A stretch of DNA of 64,000 nucleotides from Paenibacillus sp. FSL H7-0331 (GCF_001956045.1 NZ_MRTH01000001.1:310001-374000), one strand, 5' to 3'; counted from the first letter of the stretch, positions 24,669 to 32,736 are shown. The notes: generated by a model from the sequence alone, not told the origin. A program made the numbers and translations.

Positions 24669-24935
24669 TTATTTTCTCAAAATCCCGATAAAGATGCAGC
24701 TGACACCAACAAGCACCCAGAGCATTTTGCCTACTGACAGCTTATCCGCAAGCCCTACTAGCCCTAGAGTGGTAGTCGTCAGCAGCACGAAGGGTCCTAC
24801 CATAGCCAGTCCGGTGTTAACCATCAAAGCTTTTTCAATCTGGTTATAACGGAGCATCAGAAGTGCGGCAATGATCTCGATACTACCTGACATCAAACGA
24901 AGTGCGGCCATACTTAATACAATTTTATTAATCAG
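24669..24935 (-). CDS. yqhV: YqhV-like DUF2619 small membrane protein
   Basis: YqhV homologues sit immediately upstream of spoIIIAA in many Bacillales; their function is unknown. The product has three hydrophobic segments and the family pattern VLSMAALRLMSGSIEIIAALLM then KALMVNTGLAMVGP (written in parts). An excellent ribosome-binding site (AAGGAGAGGGG, 24941-24951) lies inside the open frame, and no ATG, GTG or TTG follows it at normal spacing; the next in-frame codons are CTG (24935) and ATT (24932). Starting at CTG gives 88 residues, near the size expected for the family. In-frame ATGs at 24980 and 24995 have no ribosome-binding site. The start is therefore tentative. Confidence 0.75.
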   Translation of the reverse strand: MINKIVLSMAALRLMSGSIEIIAALLMLRYNQIEKALMVNTGLAMVGPFVLLTTTTLGLVGLADKLSVGKMLWVLVGVSCIFIGILRK

Positions 24936-25140
24936 CTTTCCCCTCTCCTTTCTTAGTGTGTTCAGATCATAAGGGGACATTTGGAACAATTGCATCTTGC
25001 TGTAAGGGAACTCTTCTATTTCAGCCTCTCATTCAACTCTATGCGGACATGTCTGCTTTTAGGCATAATGGGCACATCACTACCTCCTGATGCATATGAT
25101 GACGAAGTAATCAATCCAAGTAACAGCGAGGCGATAAAAC

Positions 25141-25974
25141 ATGGAAGCAACGACACAGGTAAAATGGCATCCACTGCTCAGCGATCCGTCAGGTAAACGG
25201 ACTGACAAACCAAGAATGCTCGGTAAAACCATGGTGATCGATAAAGGCCTGGGAATTCATGCGCTTGACGATTTGCTGCAAACGGCGGGTTCTTATGTCG
25301 ATATGCTCAAAATCGGATTTGGCACATCACCGCTGTATGAAACGGACATATTGAAGCGCAAAATCGAGATGGCCAAAAAGCACAATATTATCGTGTACCC
25401 TGGTGGTACGTTTTTGGAGGTTGCTATTCAGCAGGACGCGGTAGATGAGTTTTTCGATATGATCTCGATTATGGGCTTTAACGGTGTTGAAATTTCCGAT
25501 GGCACGATTGAGCTGGACAGGAATCTGCGCAGTCAGCTTATTACTCGCGCTGCAGAGGAAGGGTTCACAGTGATTACCGAATACGGCAAAAAACTGTGGG
25601 GCTCCTCTATCGAAATTGATGCATTGATTGAAACGGTTACTATAGATGCTGAGCTGGGTGCCAGCCTGATTACGATCGAGGGTCGGGAGTCAGGTAAAGG
25701 CGTCGGCATTTATGATGAGCATGGTGAGTGTAAGGAGCAGGACATCGTCAAGGTGCTGGAACGTGTGCCTTCCAAGCATCTGCTGCTGTGGGAAGCTCCT
25801 CAGAAGGAGCAGCAGGTCCATCTATTAAATCTTCTTGGAAGCGATATTCATTTGGGCAATGTAGCCCCACAGGATTTGATTTCTCTGGAGGCGCTGCGTA
25901 GAGGATTGCGTTCGGATACGATGCATTTTGGTCTGGAGGCACCTTGTGCCTACGTCGGAGATTGGGTTATATAA
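25141..25974 (+). CDS. comA: Phosphosulfolactate synthase ComA
   Basis: ComA adds sulfite to phosphoenolpyruvate to give (2R)-phospho-3-sulfolactate. In Bacillus the pathway (YitD/YitC) makes the sulfolactate stored in spores. The 277-residue protein is a TIM barrel with the family blocks GKTMVIDKGLGI, VDMLKIGFGTSPLY, VYPGGTFLEVA and FNGVEISDGTIEL. The ATG at 25141 follows GCGAGGCGA. It is divergent from yqhV-spoIIIA and 93 bases from comB across a double-hairpin element. Sporulation-specific expression is expected from function and position, but I did not find a convincing promoter in the 205-base divergent gap to the predicted yqhV start. Confidence 0.93.
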   Translation: MEATTQVKWHPLLSDPSGKRTDKPRMLGKTMVIDKGLGIHALDDLLQTAGSYVDMLKIGFGTSPLYETDILKRKIEMAKKHNIIVYPGGTFLEVAIQQDAVDEFFDMISIMGFNGVEISDGTIELDRNLRSQLITRAAEEGFTVITEYGKKLWGSSIEIDALIETVTIDAELGASLITIEGRESGKGVGIYDEHGECKEQDIVKVLERVPSKHLLLWEAPQKEQQVHLLNLLGSDIHLGNVAPQDLISLEALRRGLRSDTMHFGLEAPCAYVGDWVI

Positions 25975-26058
25975 GGAAGCTTACGAGGTCAGTTTTGCTT
26001 AGGCAAAACCGTAGTATCGCTTACGAAGCCAGTTTTGCTTAAGCAAAACTTTAGGAGG
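25972..26058 (+). repeat. Tandem hairpin-Shine-Dalgarno intercistronic element, copy 3 (comA/comB)
   Basis: From the comA stop codon (25972-25974) two units run to the AGGAGG of comB. Unit 1 is GCTTACGAGGTCAG followed by AGTTTTGC-TTAG-GCAAAACC (25991-26010). Unit 2 is GCTTACGAAGCCAG followed by AGTTTTGC-TTAA-GCAAAACT (26031-26050), then TTAGGAGG. This copy is the most regular of the three and lies on the opposite strand, in the same orientation relative to translation. Confidence 0.82.
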
Positions 26059-26067
26059 ATAGCATCA

Positions 26068-26808
26068 ATGGATATTACCGTCATTCCCAGTGTCAACGAG
26101 GCGCGTTCGGATGACCTAGTGAACAAAACCGTTATTGTCATTGATGTGCTGCGAGCTACCAGTACCATGCTGACAGCCTTGGCTCATGGGTGCGATGCAA
26201 TTTATCCGGTCGAAACGGTTCTGCAAGCCAAGCACCTTCTATTAGAACAACAGGACTGGCTAACCGGTGGGGAACGCTACTGTAAAAAAATCCCGGGTTT
26301 TGATCTTGGCAACTCCCCATTTGAGTATATGGATGACAAAGTTGCTGGTAAAACGATTATTCTTACGACCGCCAACGGTACACGTGCTATCCAGAAAGCT
26401 AACAGATCCGGTACCGTACTTATCGCTTCACTGCTTAACGGCAGAGCCTGCGCCATAGAAGCGGCAGCCTTAAATAAAGATATCGTCATCTTGTGCTCGG
26501 GTACGCAAGACATATTTGCATTCGAGGACGGCATCTGTGCGGGTCAACTTATCGAGGAATTACAAGGACTGTCAGGGCAAGGCAAGCCTGTGAATGTTGA
26601 TGATCTGGGCTTATGTCAGCTGCACGCATTCCGGCAAGTACAATCCGCCATGACAGAAGCTTTGTTAAAAAGCAGTAACGGTAAACGGCTGGATAAGCTT
26701 GGTTTCCGCGAGGATGTCATCTACTGCTCACGAATGAATCTCATCCCTCTCGTCCCTATCATGCAGGGTGGGCGTTTGACCTTATTGCCGGTTAAACAGC
26801 TGCATTAA
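26068..26808 (+). CDS. comB: 2-phosphosulfolactate phosphatase ComB
   Basis: ComB dephosphorylates phosphosulfolactate to sulfolactate. The 246-residue protein has the family segments VIDVLRATSTMLTALAHG (about 23-40), TGGERYCKKIPGFDLGNSP and IILTTANGTRAI. The ATG at 26068 follows AGGAGG by 9 bases; the longer frame from 26035 would start in the hairpin element. It is paired with comA, completing the two-step route from phosphoenolpyruvate and sulfite to sulfolactate. No comC-type dehydrogenase is present, which fits sulfolactate rather than coenzyme M as end product. Confidence 0.93.
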   Translation: MDITVIPSVNEARSDDLVNKTVIVIDVLRATSTMLTALAHGCDAIYPVETVLQAKHLLLEQQDWLTGGERYCKKIPGFDLGNSPFEYMDDKVAGKTIILTTANGTRAIQKANRSGTVLIASLLNGRACAIEAAALNKDIVILCSGTQDIFAFEDGICAGQLIEELQGLSGQGKPVNVDDLGLCQLHAFRQVQSAMTEALLKSSNGKRLDKLGFREDVIYCSRMNLIPLVPIMQGGRLTLLPVKQLH

Positions 26809-26887
26809 ACCTTTAATGAAATGAACATGAAATAGCTGCCTGTCTCATACAGTAAAAGTGAAATCCATGAGACAAGGAGTTCTTGCT

Positions 26888-27352
26888 ATGAATGGGGATA
26901 TATTACTGGTTGCGCTTATTATAATCGGCCTAATTGGACGCTCGAACATCATCACTACAGCAGCCTGCGTGCTATTGATTATCAAGCTGGTCAGCCTGGA
27001 TCGTTATTTACCGACCATTGAACGCAGAGGATTGGAGCTGGGGCTGTTATTTTTAACCATGGGCGTGCTGGTTCCGTTTGCCAGTGAGAAAATATCACTC
27101 AAAGACGTAGCCAGTATGTTTACGACATGGCCAGGTATACTGGCGCTGCTGGGCGGGGCCATCGCTACCTATATGAACGGAAAAGGATTAAGCTTATTAA
27201 AAATAGACCCACAATTAATTGTGGGTCTTGTCATCGGTTCGATTTTCGGTATTATTTTTTTGCGCGGCATTCCTGTCGGGCCCTTAATGGCTGCTGGAAT
27301 TACAGCTTTTTTGTTAAAGGTATTCACCTTTTTATTCGATAAGCTAAGATAA
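26888..27352 (+). CDS. DUF441 (UPF0756) membrane protein
   Basis: This 154-residue protein has four hydrophobic segments (about 4-34, 50-70, 80-100, 110-150) and the family's N-terminal pattern [25 protein letters not shown]0756 proteins such as YtwI and YeaL have no assigned function. The ATG at 26888 follows AAGGAG spaced by 10 bases. It contains a perfect 22-base DNA palindrome at 27206-27227 inside the coding sequence. It is convergent with lysC, whose stop lies 15 bases away. Confidence 0.9.
   Translation: MNGDILLVALIIIGLIGRSNIITTAACVLLIIKLVSLDRYLPTIERRGLELGLLFLTMGVLVPFASEKISLKDVASMFTTWPGILALLGGAIATYMNGKGLSLLKIDPQLIVGLVIGSIFGIIFLRGIPVGPLMAAGITAFLLKVFTFLFDKLR
27206..27227. other. Perfect 22-base palindrome inside the DUF441 gene
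   Basis: The arms GACCCACAATT and AATTGTGGGTC meet without a spacer and encode part of DPQLIVGL. In RNA this would form a stem with a minimal loop; on DNA it is dyad-symmetric and could be a protein-binding site. Confidence 0.9.
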
Positions 27353-27366
27353 GAGGAAGATCATAA

Positions 27367-28623
27367 TTAACGTCTGTCGGAAGGTCCTCCGACAAATGCC
27401 TGCTGCTCAGTGTCCAAGCCATAAGCAGTATGCAGCGCCTGAATCACTTCCGGCAAACGACTGTTGTCAATCACGCATGAGGTTTTAATTTCAGACGTAC
27501 TGACCATATTGATGCTTAGACCCAGATCCGAAATGACCTCGAACATTTTGGCAGCTACACCTGGCGTACTGACCATGCCGGCACCAACGATGGATACCTT
27601 CACCAGATTTTCCTGGGATGAGACTTCATGGAAGTTCACAGTGCTGCGAATGTCTTCAATGACTTTGACAGCTTTGTCCTTATCGGAAAGCGCTACGGTA
27701 AATGAGAAGTCAGCAACACCATTCAGAACACCACTTTGTACAATAATATCCACGTCAATCTGCTCTTTAGCCAGTGCAGTAAATACTTTGGCCAATTGAC
27801 CCGGTTTATCTTCCACACCAAGAATACTGATTCTTGCTACATTCTTATCGCTTGCGATTCCGCGTACTACGATACCTTGCTCCATTGCTGCTTCCTCCTT
27901 GACTTGGGTACCTTCATTATGGTTAAAGCTGGATCTGACGACCAGCGGCACATTGTAATTTTTGGCGTATTCCACAGCACGCGGATGCAGTACAGCAGCA
28001 CCCAGATTGGCGAGCTCCAGCATTTCATCATACGTAATTTCCGGAAGCTTGCGAGCACATTTGACCACACGTGGATCAGTGGAATAAATTCCATCCACAT
28101 CGGTGAAAATCTCACATACGTCAGCTTTAATCGCAGCAGCCAACGCTACAGCTGTCGTATCGGAGCCACCACGTCCCAAAGTTGTAATCTCGCCTTCCTG
28201 CGTCATACCTTGGAAGCCCGCAACAATGACTACATTCCCCTGCTCCAGTGCTTTAAATATACGTTCCGGTTGAATATCCGAAATTCTCGCTTTTCCATGA
28301 ACAGGCTCTGTGTACATCCCAGCCTGCCAGCCCGTATATGATATTGCCGGTTGACCCATGCTCTGAATCGTAATCGACAATAATGCTACCGATACCTGCT
28401 CACCCGTGCTCAGCAGCATATCCATTTCTCTGGCCGGAGGTGTCGACGAGCTGATTTGCTTCGTCAAGTCAATCAAATCATCTGTCGTATCTCCCATTGC
28501 TGAAACAACGACCACACATTGATGACCTTCGCGCTGTCTCTCTACGATACGACCCGCTACGCGCTTCATCCGTTCTGCGTCACCAACCGAACTTCCACCG
28601 AATTTCATTACTATAAGAGACAA
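27367..28623 (-). CDS. lysC: Aspartate kinase (LysC type)
   Basis: Aspartokinase phosphorylates aspartate as the first step towards lysine, threonine, methionine and diaminopimelate. The 418-residue protein has the kinase N terminus MKFGGSSVG, the segments AGFQGMTQEGEITTLGRGG and ELANLGAAVLHPRAVEYA, and two C-terminal ACT domains (about 265-415). The TTG at 28623 is chosen because GGGAG is 7 bases before it; a GTG three codons upstream would overlap the site. An internal start within the gene for a separate ACT (beta) subunit, as in B. subtilis LysC, is possible. No L-box lysine riboswitch is visible in the leader. An extended -10 promoter lies 43 bases upstream. Confidence 0.94.
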   Translation of the reverse strand: MSLIVMKFGGSSVGDAERMKRVAGRIVERQREGHQCVVVVSAMGDTTDDLIDLTKQISSSTPPAREMDMLLSTGEQVSVALLSITIQSMGQPAISYTGWQAGMYTEPVHGKARISDIQPERIFKALEQGNVVIVAGFQGMTQEGEITTLGRGGSDTTAVALAAAIKADVCEIFTDVDGIYSTDPRVVKCARKLPEITYDEMLELANLGAAVLHPRAVEYAKNYNVPLVVRSSFNHNEGTQVKEEAAMEQGIVVRGIASDKNVARISILGVEDKPGQLAKVFTALAKEQIDVDIIVQSGVLNGVADFSFTVALSDKDKAVKVIEDIRSTVNFHEVSSQENLVKVSIVGAGMVSTPGVAAKMFEVISDLGLSINMVSTSEIKTSCVIDNSRLPEVIQALHTAYGLDTEQQAFVGGPSDRR

Positions 28624-28665
28624 ACTGTTCACTCCCTAACCGAAACTTTTACATCACAATGTATT

Positions 28666-28674
28666 ATTATAGCA
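28666..28674 (-). promoter_or_regulatory. Extended -10 promoter of lysC
   Basis: Minus-strand TGCTATAAT (TATAAT at 28666-28671) is a perfect extended -10, with TTCATC as a poor -35 at 17 bases. The short leader (about 40 bases) leaves no room for a riboswitch. Confidence 0.65.
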
Positions 28675-28801
28675 TATCAGCAGTAAAGGATGAAGCACAA
28701 AAATGCTCCTCTCCCTGCGGTGTATATTTGAACATGCAGCGATGACGGAGCTGTCTTGGGCCGCTTCCACACTTTCCTACCTGAAAGCGGGAAATCGCCC
28801 A

Positions 28802-29389
28802 TCAAACTTTTTGGTAAGAGGACACCGGAATCCATCCTGCATCAGGCAGCAGATCTCTGCGAGTCAGCTTTGTTCCGGTTATCAGCTGCATATACGAGGC
28901 TATCGTTCCATCGTGAGAAACGATGTAAAGTGTATCCTTCTCCAGTTTTCTACACCAGTTTATAAATTGCTCGGCCCATTTCTCAAACAGCAGATTAGGC
29001 AGTGTATTGATGCCTTGCAGCCACATATAGGGCGGTACATCCTGAGGCAGCGAAAAGTCACTATAGCAATTGGATAAGCAGGAAGGCTCCAGCATTTCAT
29101 CGCAAGGCAAGGTTTGGAAATCAAAGCGCTGCGGAAATTGTCGAGGACCCGCAGCCGGATGAACATAACGAAGCGCGTGCGAACCTTTACACCAAAGCTG
29201 CGCGGTTTGCAGCGTGCGTCTTGTTGGGCTCGCTATGACGGCATGGCGTTCTGTCAGAGGCATGATCGTTCTCAGGCGCTCAGCCTGATGCTTACCGTAA
29301 TCTGTTAGTCCGGGATTCTCCATTTTGTAGCTTTCTGGTATTTGCTGTGTGTGCTCGCCTTGACCATGACATACAAAAACGATCTCCAT
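28802..29389 (-). CDS. Histidine-phosphatase-fold protein with altered RHG motif
   Basis: The 195-residue product has the phosphoglycerate-mutase-like fold: an N-terminal catalytic segment FVCHGQGEHT, the ASPTRRTLQTAQ block and a second catalytic His in IVSHDGTI. The hallmark RHG is CHG here, with Cys7 in place of the phosphate-binding Arg, while both catalytic His residues remain. That may weaken or change phosphatase activity. The ATG at 29389 follows GAGGGTGA. It lies between lysC and the MATE gene; substrate unknown. Confidence 0.8.
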   Translation of the reverse strand: MEIVFVCHGQGEHTQQIPESYKMENPGLTDYGKHQAERLRTIMPLTERHAVIASPTRRTLQTAQLWCKGSHALRYVHPAAGPRQFPQRFDFQTLPCDEMLEPSCLSNCYSDFSLPQDVPPYMWLQGINTLPNLLFEKWAEQFINWCRKLEKDTLYIVSHDGTIASYMQLITGTKLTRRDLLPDAGWIPVSSYQKV

Positions 29390-29551
29390 CCGGGATCACC
29401 CTCTCTGGTTGTTATCTTATTTTATGCAGGCTCAGCCTGCCTCATATCCATGATTCGACGGAATCTTGATGCTTAGGCTCCAATCTTTTTGCATGCATCC
29501 AGCTATTTACTATATACCCAGGTCCCTATGCTGCAGAATCGCTACGAATGA

Positions 29552-29580
29552 CAAAAAAACCTCCTCTCAAGGAAGGTTCT
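29552..29580 (-). terminator. Intrinsic terminator downstream of a putative 28-codon ORF
   Basis: Minus-strand AACCTTCC and GGAGGTT form a stem with one bulge followed by TTTTTTTG. It begins nine bases after the stop of the short ORF at 29589-29675 and could also end the MATE transcript. Confidence 0.7.
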
Positions 29581-29588
29581 GCAGCCAT

Positions 29589-29675
29589 TCAATTCAACAT
29601 CATCGACATGTAGTTGTATGACTGTAACTTGGGCAAGTCTGGAAGTGCCGTGAATAAGTCCCGCTGTGCGGCCAA
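29589..29675 (-). CDS. Possible 28-residue small protein
   Basis: A TTG at 29675 preceded by GGAGGG (five bases away) opens 28 codons beginning MAAQRDLFTALPDL and ending with a Met-rich YNYMSMMLN, then a stop and, nine bases on, an intrinsic terminator. A longer ORF in another frame (29542-29751, 69 codons) reads through the terminator and has no good ribosome-binding site, so the short frame fits the signals better. No family recognised. Could be a leader peptide or a chance ORF. Confidence 0.35.
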   Translation of the reverse strand: MAAQRDLFTALPDLPKLQSYNYMSMMLN

Positions 29676-29812
29676 ATATCCCTCCGATCGCTGTTGTTTC
29701 CGTATTTTTATTCATTTTATAAGTTATTTTGCGGTAAAAGTACGGAAACAAAGGCGAACGCTAACGCTTCTCCAGGATCATTTGGCCGCTCCGCTCTTTA
29801 TTCACCGCACTT

Positions 29813-31267
29813 CTAAACAGCCGCCATTTTCCACTTACCGCTCTTGTAACGGAAGTAAATAATGGCAGTTCGGACAACCTGATCGACCGCAATCGATAAA
29901 TAGGCACCGATAATCCCCCAGTGAAAAACGAGCACAAACAACAGGCTGAGCATACCCCGAAATATAAACACACCAACAAAAGTCGAAATCAAGGGAAACC
30001 GGGTATCGCCAGCCCCGCGGAGCGCGCCTGCCAGGATGAACTGCGACGCCTGAAAGGTTTGGATCAGCCCAATAATACGTAGTGCACTCGCCCCCGCGCT
30101 AATAACAGCCGCATCATGGGTGTACAGCATCATAATGTAAGGTGCGAACACAATAAACACGACGCCCATAATACCGGCAAAAATGCGTCCGAACCTGCTG
30201 GTCTCCCAGCCGAATTTTTCCGCAAGCTCGGGCTTTCCCGCTCCCAACCCTTGACCCACCAACGTGCTGGCCGCAAGCGAAAAAGCCATCCCCGGCATAA
30301 AGGTAAGCCCCATTATGTTGAAGCAAATCGTATGCGCCGCGAACACTGCCGTACCCAAACCGCTCAGTACCAAAGTAAATACAAGCTGCCCTGCTCGGAG
30401 AGCAAGCTGCTCCCCCGCTGATGGCAGGCCGATTTTGACAATTCTACGGATCATCGGGTAATCGACAACCATCAGCTTCCTCCAGGAAAGCTTAATAATT
30501 GACCCTTTTCCAAATAACACGAAGACTACCCACAAGGTAGAAATAGCCCGCGCTACCACCGTAGCCACAGCAGCACCGATCAGTCCCATGCCCGGAATGG
30601 AGCCAATTCCATAGATAAGCGGATATCCAAGAATGACAACGAGAATATTCGACAATACATTGATTTTCATTGGGGTTCTGGTGTCCCCGGCTCCGCGTAA
30701 AATGGCTGACAGGCTTGTCGAAATGACCGTAAAGCTGAGCGACACAAACATCATTTTCGCATAGCTCAGTCCCTCGGCAAGAACATCGCTGGTCGCACCG
30801 AGCAGCACGAGAATATTTTCGGCGTATATGTAGCTAAGCGAGATGACCACAACACTCAGCAGTAAGCTGAGCATAAACGTCTGCTGAGCCGTTAGTGTAG
30901 CCTCTTCCACATTACCTGCTCCCATAGCTCTTGCAATAATCGCAGTCGTACCTATGTTCAATGCCATAAAGATCGCCAATGCAAAAAACACAGGTTGATT
31001 CGTCAAGCCAACCGCCGTGACTGCCTCCGCACCCACATGCCCGACCATGATCATCACAATCATTTGAAGCAGATTCATCATCATGTTTTCAACGAGTGAA
31101 GGTCCCGCCAGCTGCAAAATCACTTTACGGATTTCCTTCTTCCCGCCTGTCTCCAGCTTTAACAGCACTTGTGGATCGAGCAAACGTTTGTACTTGCGTG
31201 GCTCAGGCGGCGTCGCTGAAACGCTCTCATTATCGATTTGCTGCGGCAAACGTGTTCCTTCTTTCAT
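29813..31267 (-). CDS. MATE family multidrug/cation antiporter
   Basis: MATE transporters export cationic drugs and other compounds with a Na+ or H+ gradient. The 484-residue protein has twelve predicted membrane segments in two MatE repeats (about 45-210 and 270-430), with blocks such as AGPSLVENMMMNLLQMIVMIMVG (given in part), ARAMGAGN and ILRGAGDTRTPMK, and the C-terminal copy GALRGAGDTRFPL. A hydrophilic N-terminal 45 residues is longer than usual. The ATG at 31267 follows GGAAAATG-type weak sites. Substrate not predictable from sequence. Confidence 0.92.
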   Translation of the reverse strand: MKEGTRLPQQIDNESVSATPPEPRKYKRLLDPQVLLKLETGGKKEIRKVILQLAGPSLVENMMMNLLQMIVMIMVGHVGAEAVTAVGLTNQPVFFALAIFMALNIGTTAIIARAMGAGNVEEATLTAQQTFMLSLLLSVVVISLSYIYAENILVLLGATSDVLAEGLSYAKMMFVSLSFTVISTSLSAILRGAGDTRTPMKINVLSNILVVILGYPLIYGIGSIPGMGLIGAAVATVVARAISTLWVVFVLFGKGSIIKLSWRKLMVVDYPMIRRIVKIGLPSAGEQLALRAGQLVFTLVLSGLGTAVFAAHTICFNIMGLTFMPGMAFSLAASTLVGQGLGAGKPELAEKFGWETSRFGRIFAGIMGVVFIVFAPYIMMLYTHDAAVISAGASALRIIGLIQTFQASQFILAGALRGAGDTRFPLISTFVGVFIFRGMLSLLFVLVFHWGIIGAYLSIAVDQVVRTAIIYFRYKSGKWKMAAV

Positions 31268-31299
31268 TTTCCGTCATCAGGCATTATACAGCTTATGCT

Positions 31300-31761
31300 T
31301 CATCTCTTATTCAAACGACGAACTCTTTGCAGCATGGCAAATCCGATCAATCCGCCGATTATATTCAACAAAATATCATCAACATCAAAGCTGCCAACAT
31401 GGAATAACCACTGGATCGATTCGACAGCCAGCAGCGCCAGAAAAAACCGGGTAATGATTTGTAGGTAGCTCCGAACGCCCGGGAAAACCAGTGGCACCAA
31501 AAAACCAAACGGAACAAAAGCTGCCACATTTCCAAACAGGTTAATAACCCACGTATCCAAATTGTAATGATGAAATCCTGTAATATAATTGGAAATCGTT
31601 TTAAAAGGAACCAGGTTCATCATTCTTTCCGTTCTGGCAGCTCTGGAGAATCCGAAAAACAATAAATAACACATAAATAGACCATATCCTGTAAAAATAA
31701 AGATTGCCAAACTCCTGTACAGCTTGTTTTTAAACCTTAGTGATGTCAATCTGTCCCGCAT
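31300..31761 (-). CDS. VanZ-like membrane protein
   Basis: The 153-residue protein has four hydrophobic segments and the VanZ-family pattern NLFGNVAAFVPFGFLVPLVFP followed later by VESIQWLFHVGSFDVDDILLN (shown in parts), with the conserved FDVDD motif. VanZ homologues are widespread; a few modestly raise teicoplanin resistance. The ATG at 31761 has AAAGG directly adjacent, so a TTG five codons later is possible. It lies between the MATE gene and an APH-like gene. Confidence 0.85.
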   Translation of the reverse strand: MRDRLTSLRFKNKLYRSLAIFIFTGYGLFMCYLLFFGFSRAARTERMMNLVPFKTISNYITGFHHYNLDTWVINLFGNVAAFVPFGFLVPLVFPGVRSYLQIITRFFLALLAVESIQWLFHVGSFDVDDILLNIIGGLIGFAMLQRVRRLNKR

Positions 31762-31818
31762 CCTTTATTATTCAATCAGCAGAGCATGCCCTTAATAGAC
31801 TGGACTAGTACGCGCATC

Positions 31819-32736
31819 TTATGCTTTTTCTTCCAATAACTTCTCAAAAACAGCGGCCAGCTCCAGTGATTTCAGGGGGTCGCCAACCTGATCCTCCACA
31901 CACCACCAGGCAGAAAGTACCGTATGGCAGTAGCCCCAAGTCATTACTCTTACTGGATCTAATGTCAACTCTGTACTAAACAGCTCAATTCTTCGTCTCA
32001 TGATGTCGATTGGGTGCTTCTCTGGCAAGTTGTTCATTAAAAAAGAAATGACGCCATATTCAAGCTCGCCAATCAGACCCTTAGGGTCGATAGCGATATA
32101 AGGCTCACGTTCGGCTGACAGCAGATTCTCATGGTGAAGATCACCATGCAGCAGCTGTGGATTTCTCCAAGTCTTGTGAAGCTTCGCAAACCATTCCTCC
32201 GCTTTACGCACCATGCGTTCCGGCAAGGGTCCTGTGGAGCCATGGTAACGGGTACGGAGCTTGTCGAAGCCTTTGGCCCAATCTGCTGTCGATGGAAACA
32301 AAGGGCGCAGCGGCGGGGGTACTTGCAGCTTCCTCATTACGGCTGAGGCCAGTCGTACCGCCTCATCATCATCTACGACTGTTTTCAGGGTGTGCCCTGG
32401 GGTGGCTTTTTCCAGAATCAAAATACCTTTATCGGTATCCGCATCCCAGAGTCTGGCACAACCATTCCCCTTGTACATGCGCAGTGCTTCCGCTTCCGTG
32501 ATTAATTCCTTGTTGGGAACTCCCAGCTTGAGTACAGCTTCCGTACCATTGTGAAAAAGCACAGGCGCAACAAAGTTGAAAGAAAGCGGATAAGCCGCCT
32601 GTACTTGAAAAGACCATCGGTTCTCGCAGTATTGGATAAGCTCTTCAAAATGCTCCAGCCACAAAGTGCCTTTTTCCTGATGTACGCCCATTATGGTATG
32701 AATAAATTTCTCGGGTAGCTGAATCAATCTGTTCAT
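31819..32736 (-). CDS. Aminoglycoside/streptomycin 6-kinase-like phosphotransferase (APH fold)
   Basis: The 305-residue protein shows the APH(6)/hydroxyurea-resistance kinase pattern: an ATP-binding N lobe (about 60-110, with FVAPVLFHNGTEAVLKLG), ILILEKATPGHTL as hinge, the catalytic loop LLHGDLHHENLL and the metal-binding AIDPKGLIGE. Family members phosphorylate streptomycin at the 6-hydroxyl, but chromosomal homologues often have other or unknown substrates. The ATG at 32736 abuts an AAAGGGG site; the TTG three codons later has better spacing. Resistance should not be assumed. Confidence 0.85.
   Translation of the reverse strand: MNRLIQLPEKFIHTIMGVHQEKGTLWLEHFEELIQYCENRWSFQVQAAYPLSFNFVAPVLFHNGTEAVLKLGVPNKELITEAEALRMYKGNGCARLWDADTDKGILILEKATPGHTLKTVVDDDEAVRLASAVMRKLQVPPPLRPLFPSTADWAKGFDKLRTRYHGSTGPLPERMVRKAEEWFAKLHKTWRNPQLLHGDLHHENLLSAEREPYIAIDPKGLIGELEYGVISFLMNNLPEKHPIDIMRRRIELFSTELTLDPVRVMTWGYCHTVLSAWWCVEDQVGDPLKSLELAAVFEKLLEEKA

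Noticed and set aside
27375..27395. Hairpin GTCGGA/TCCGAC at the end of lysC as bidirectional terminator
   Set aside because: It lies in coding sequence and lacks a T-run on both strands.
28624..28801. L-box lysine riboswitch upstream of lysC
   Set aside because: The leader from the extended -10 is only about 40 bases and no L-box helices are visible.
29426..29440. Short palindrome GCAGGCTCAGCCTGC upstream of the phosphatase gene
   Set aside because: No T-run on either strand and a single copy; neither a terminator nor a convincing operator.
29542..29751. 69-codon minus-strand ORF after the MATE gene
   Set aside because: It lacks a ribosome-binding site and runs through an intrinsic terminator; a shorter frame fits the signals better.
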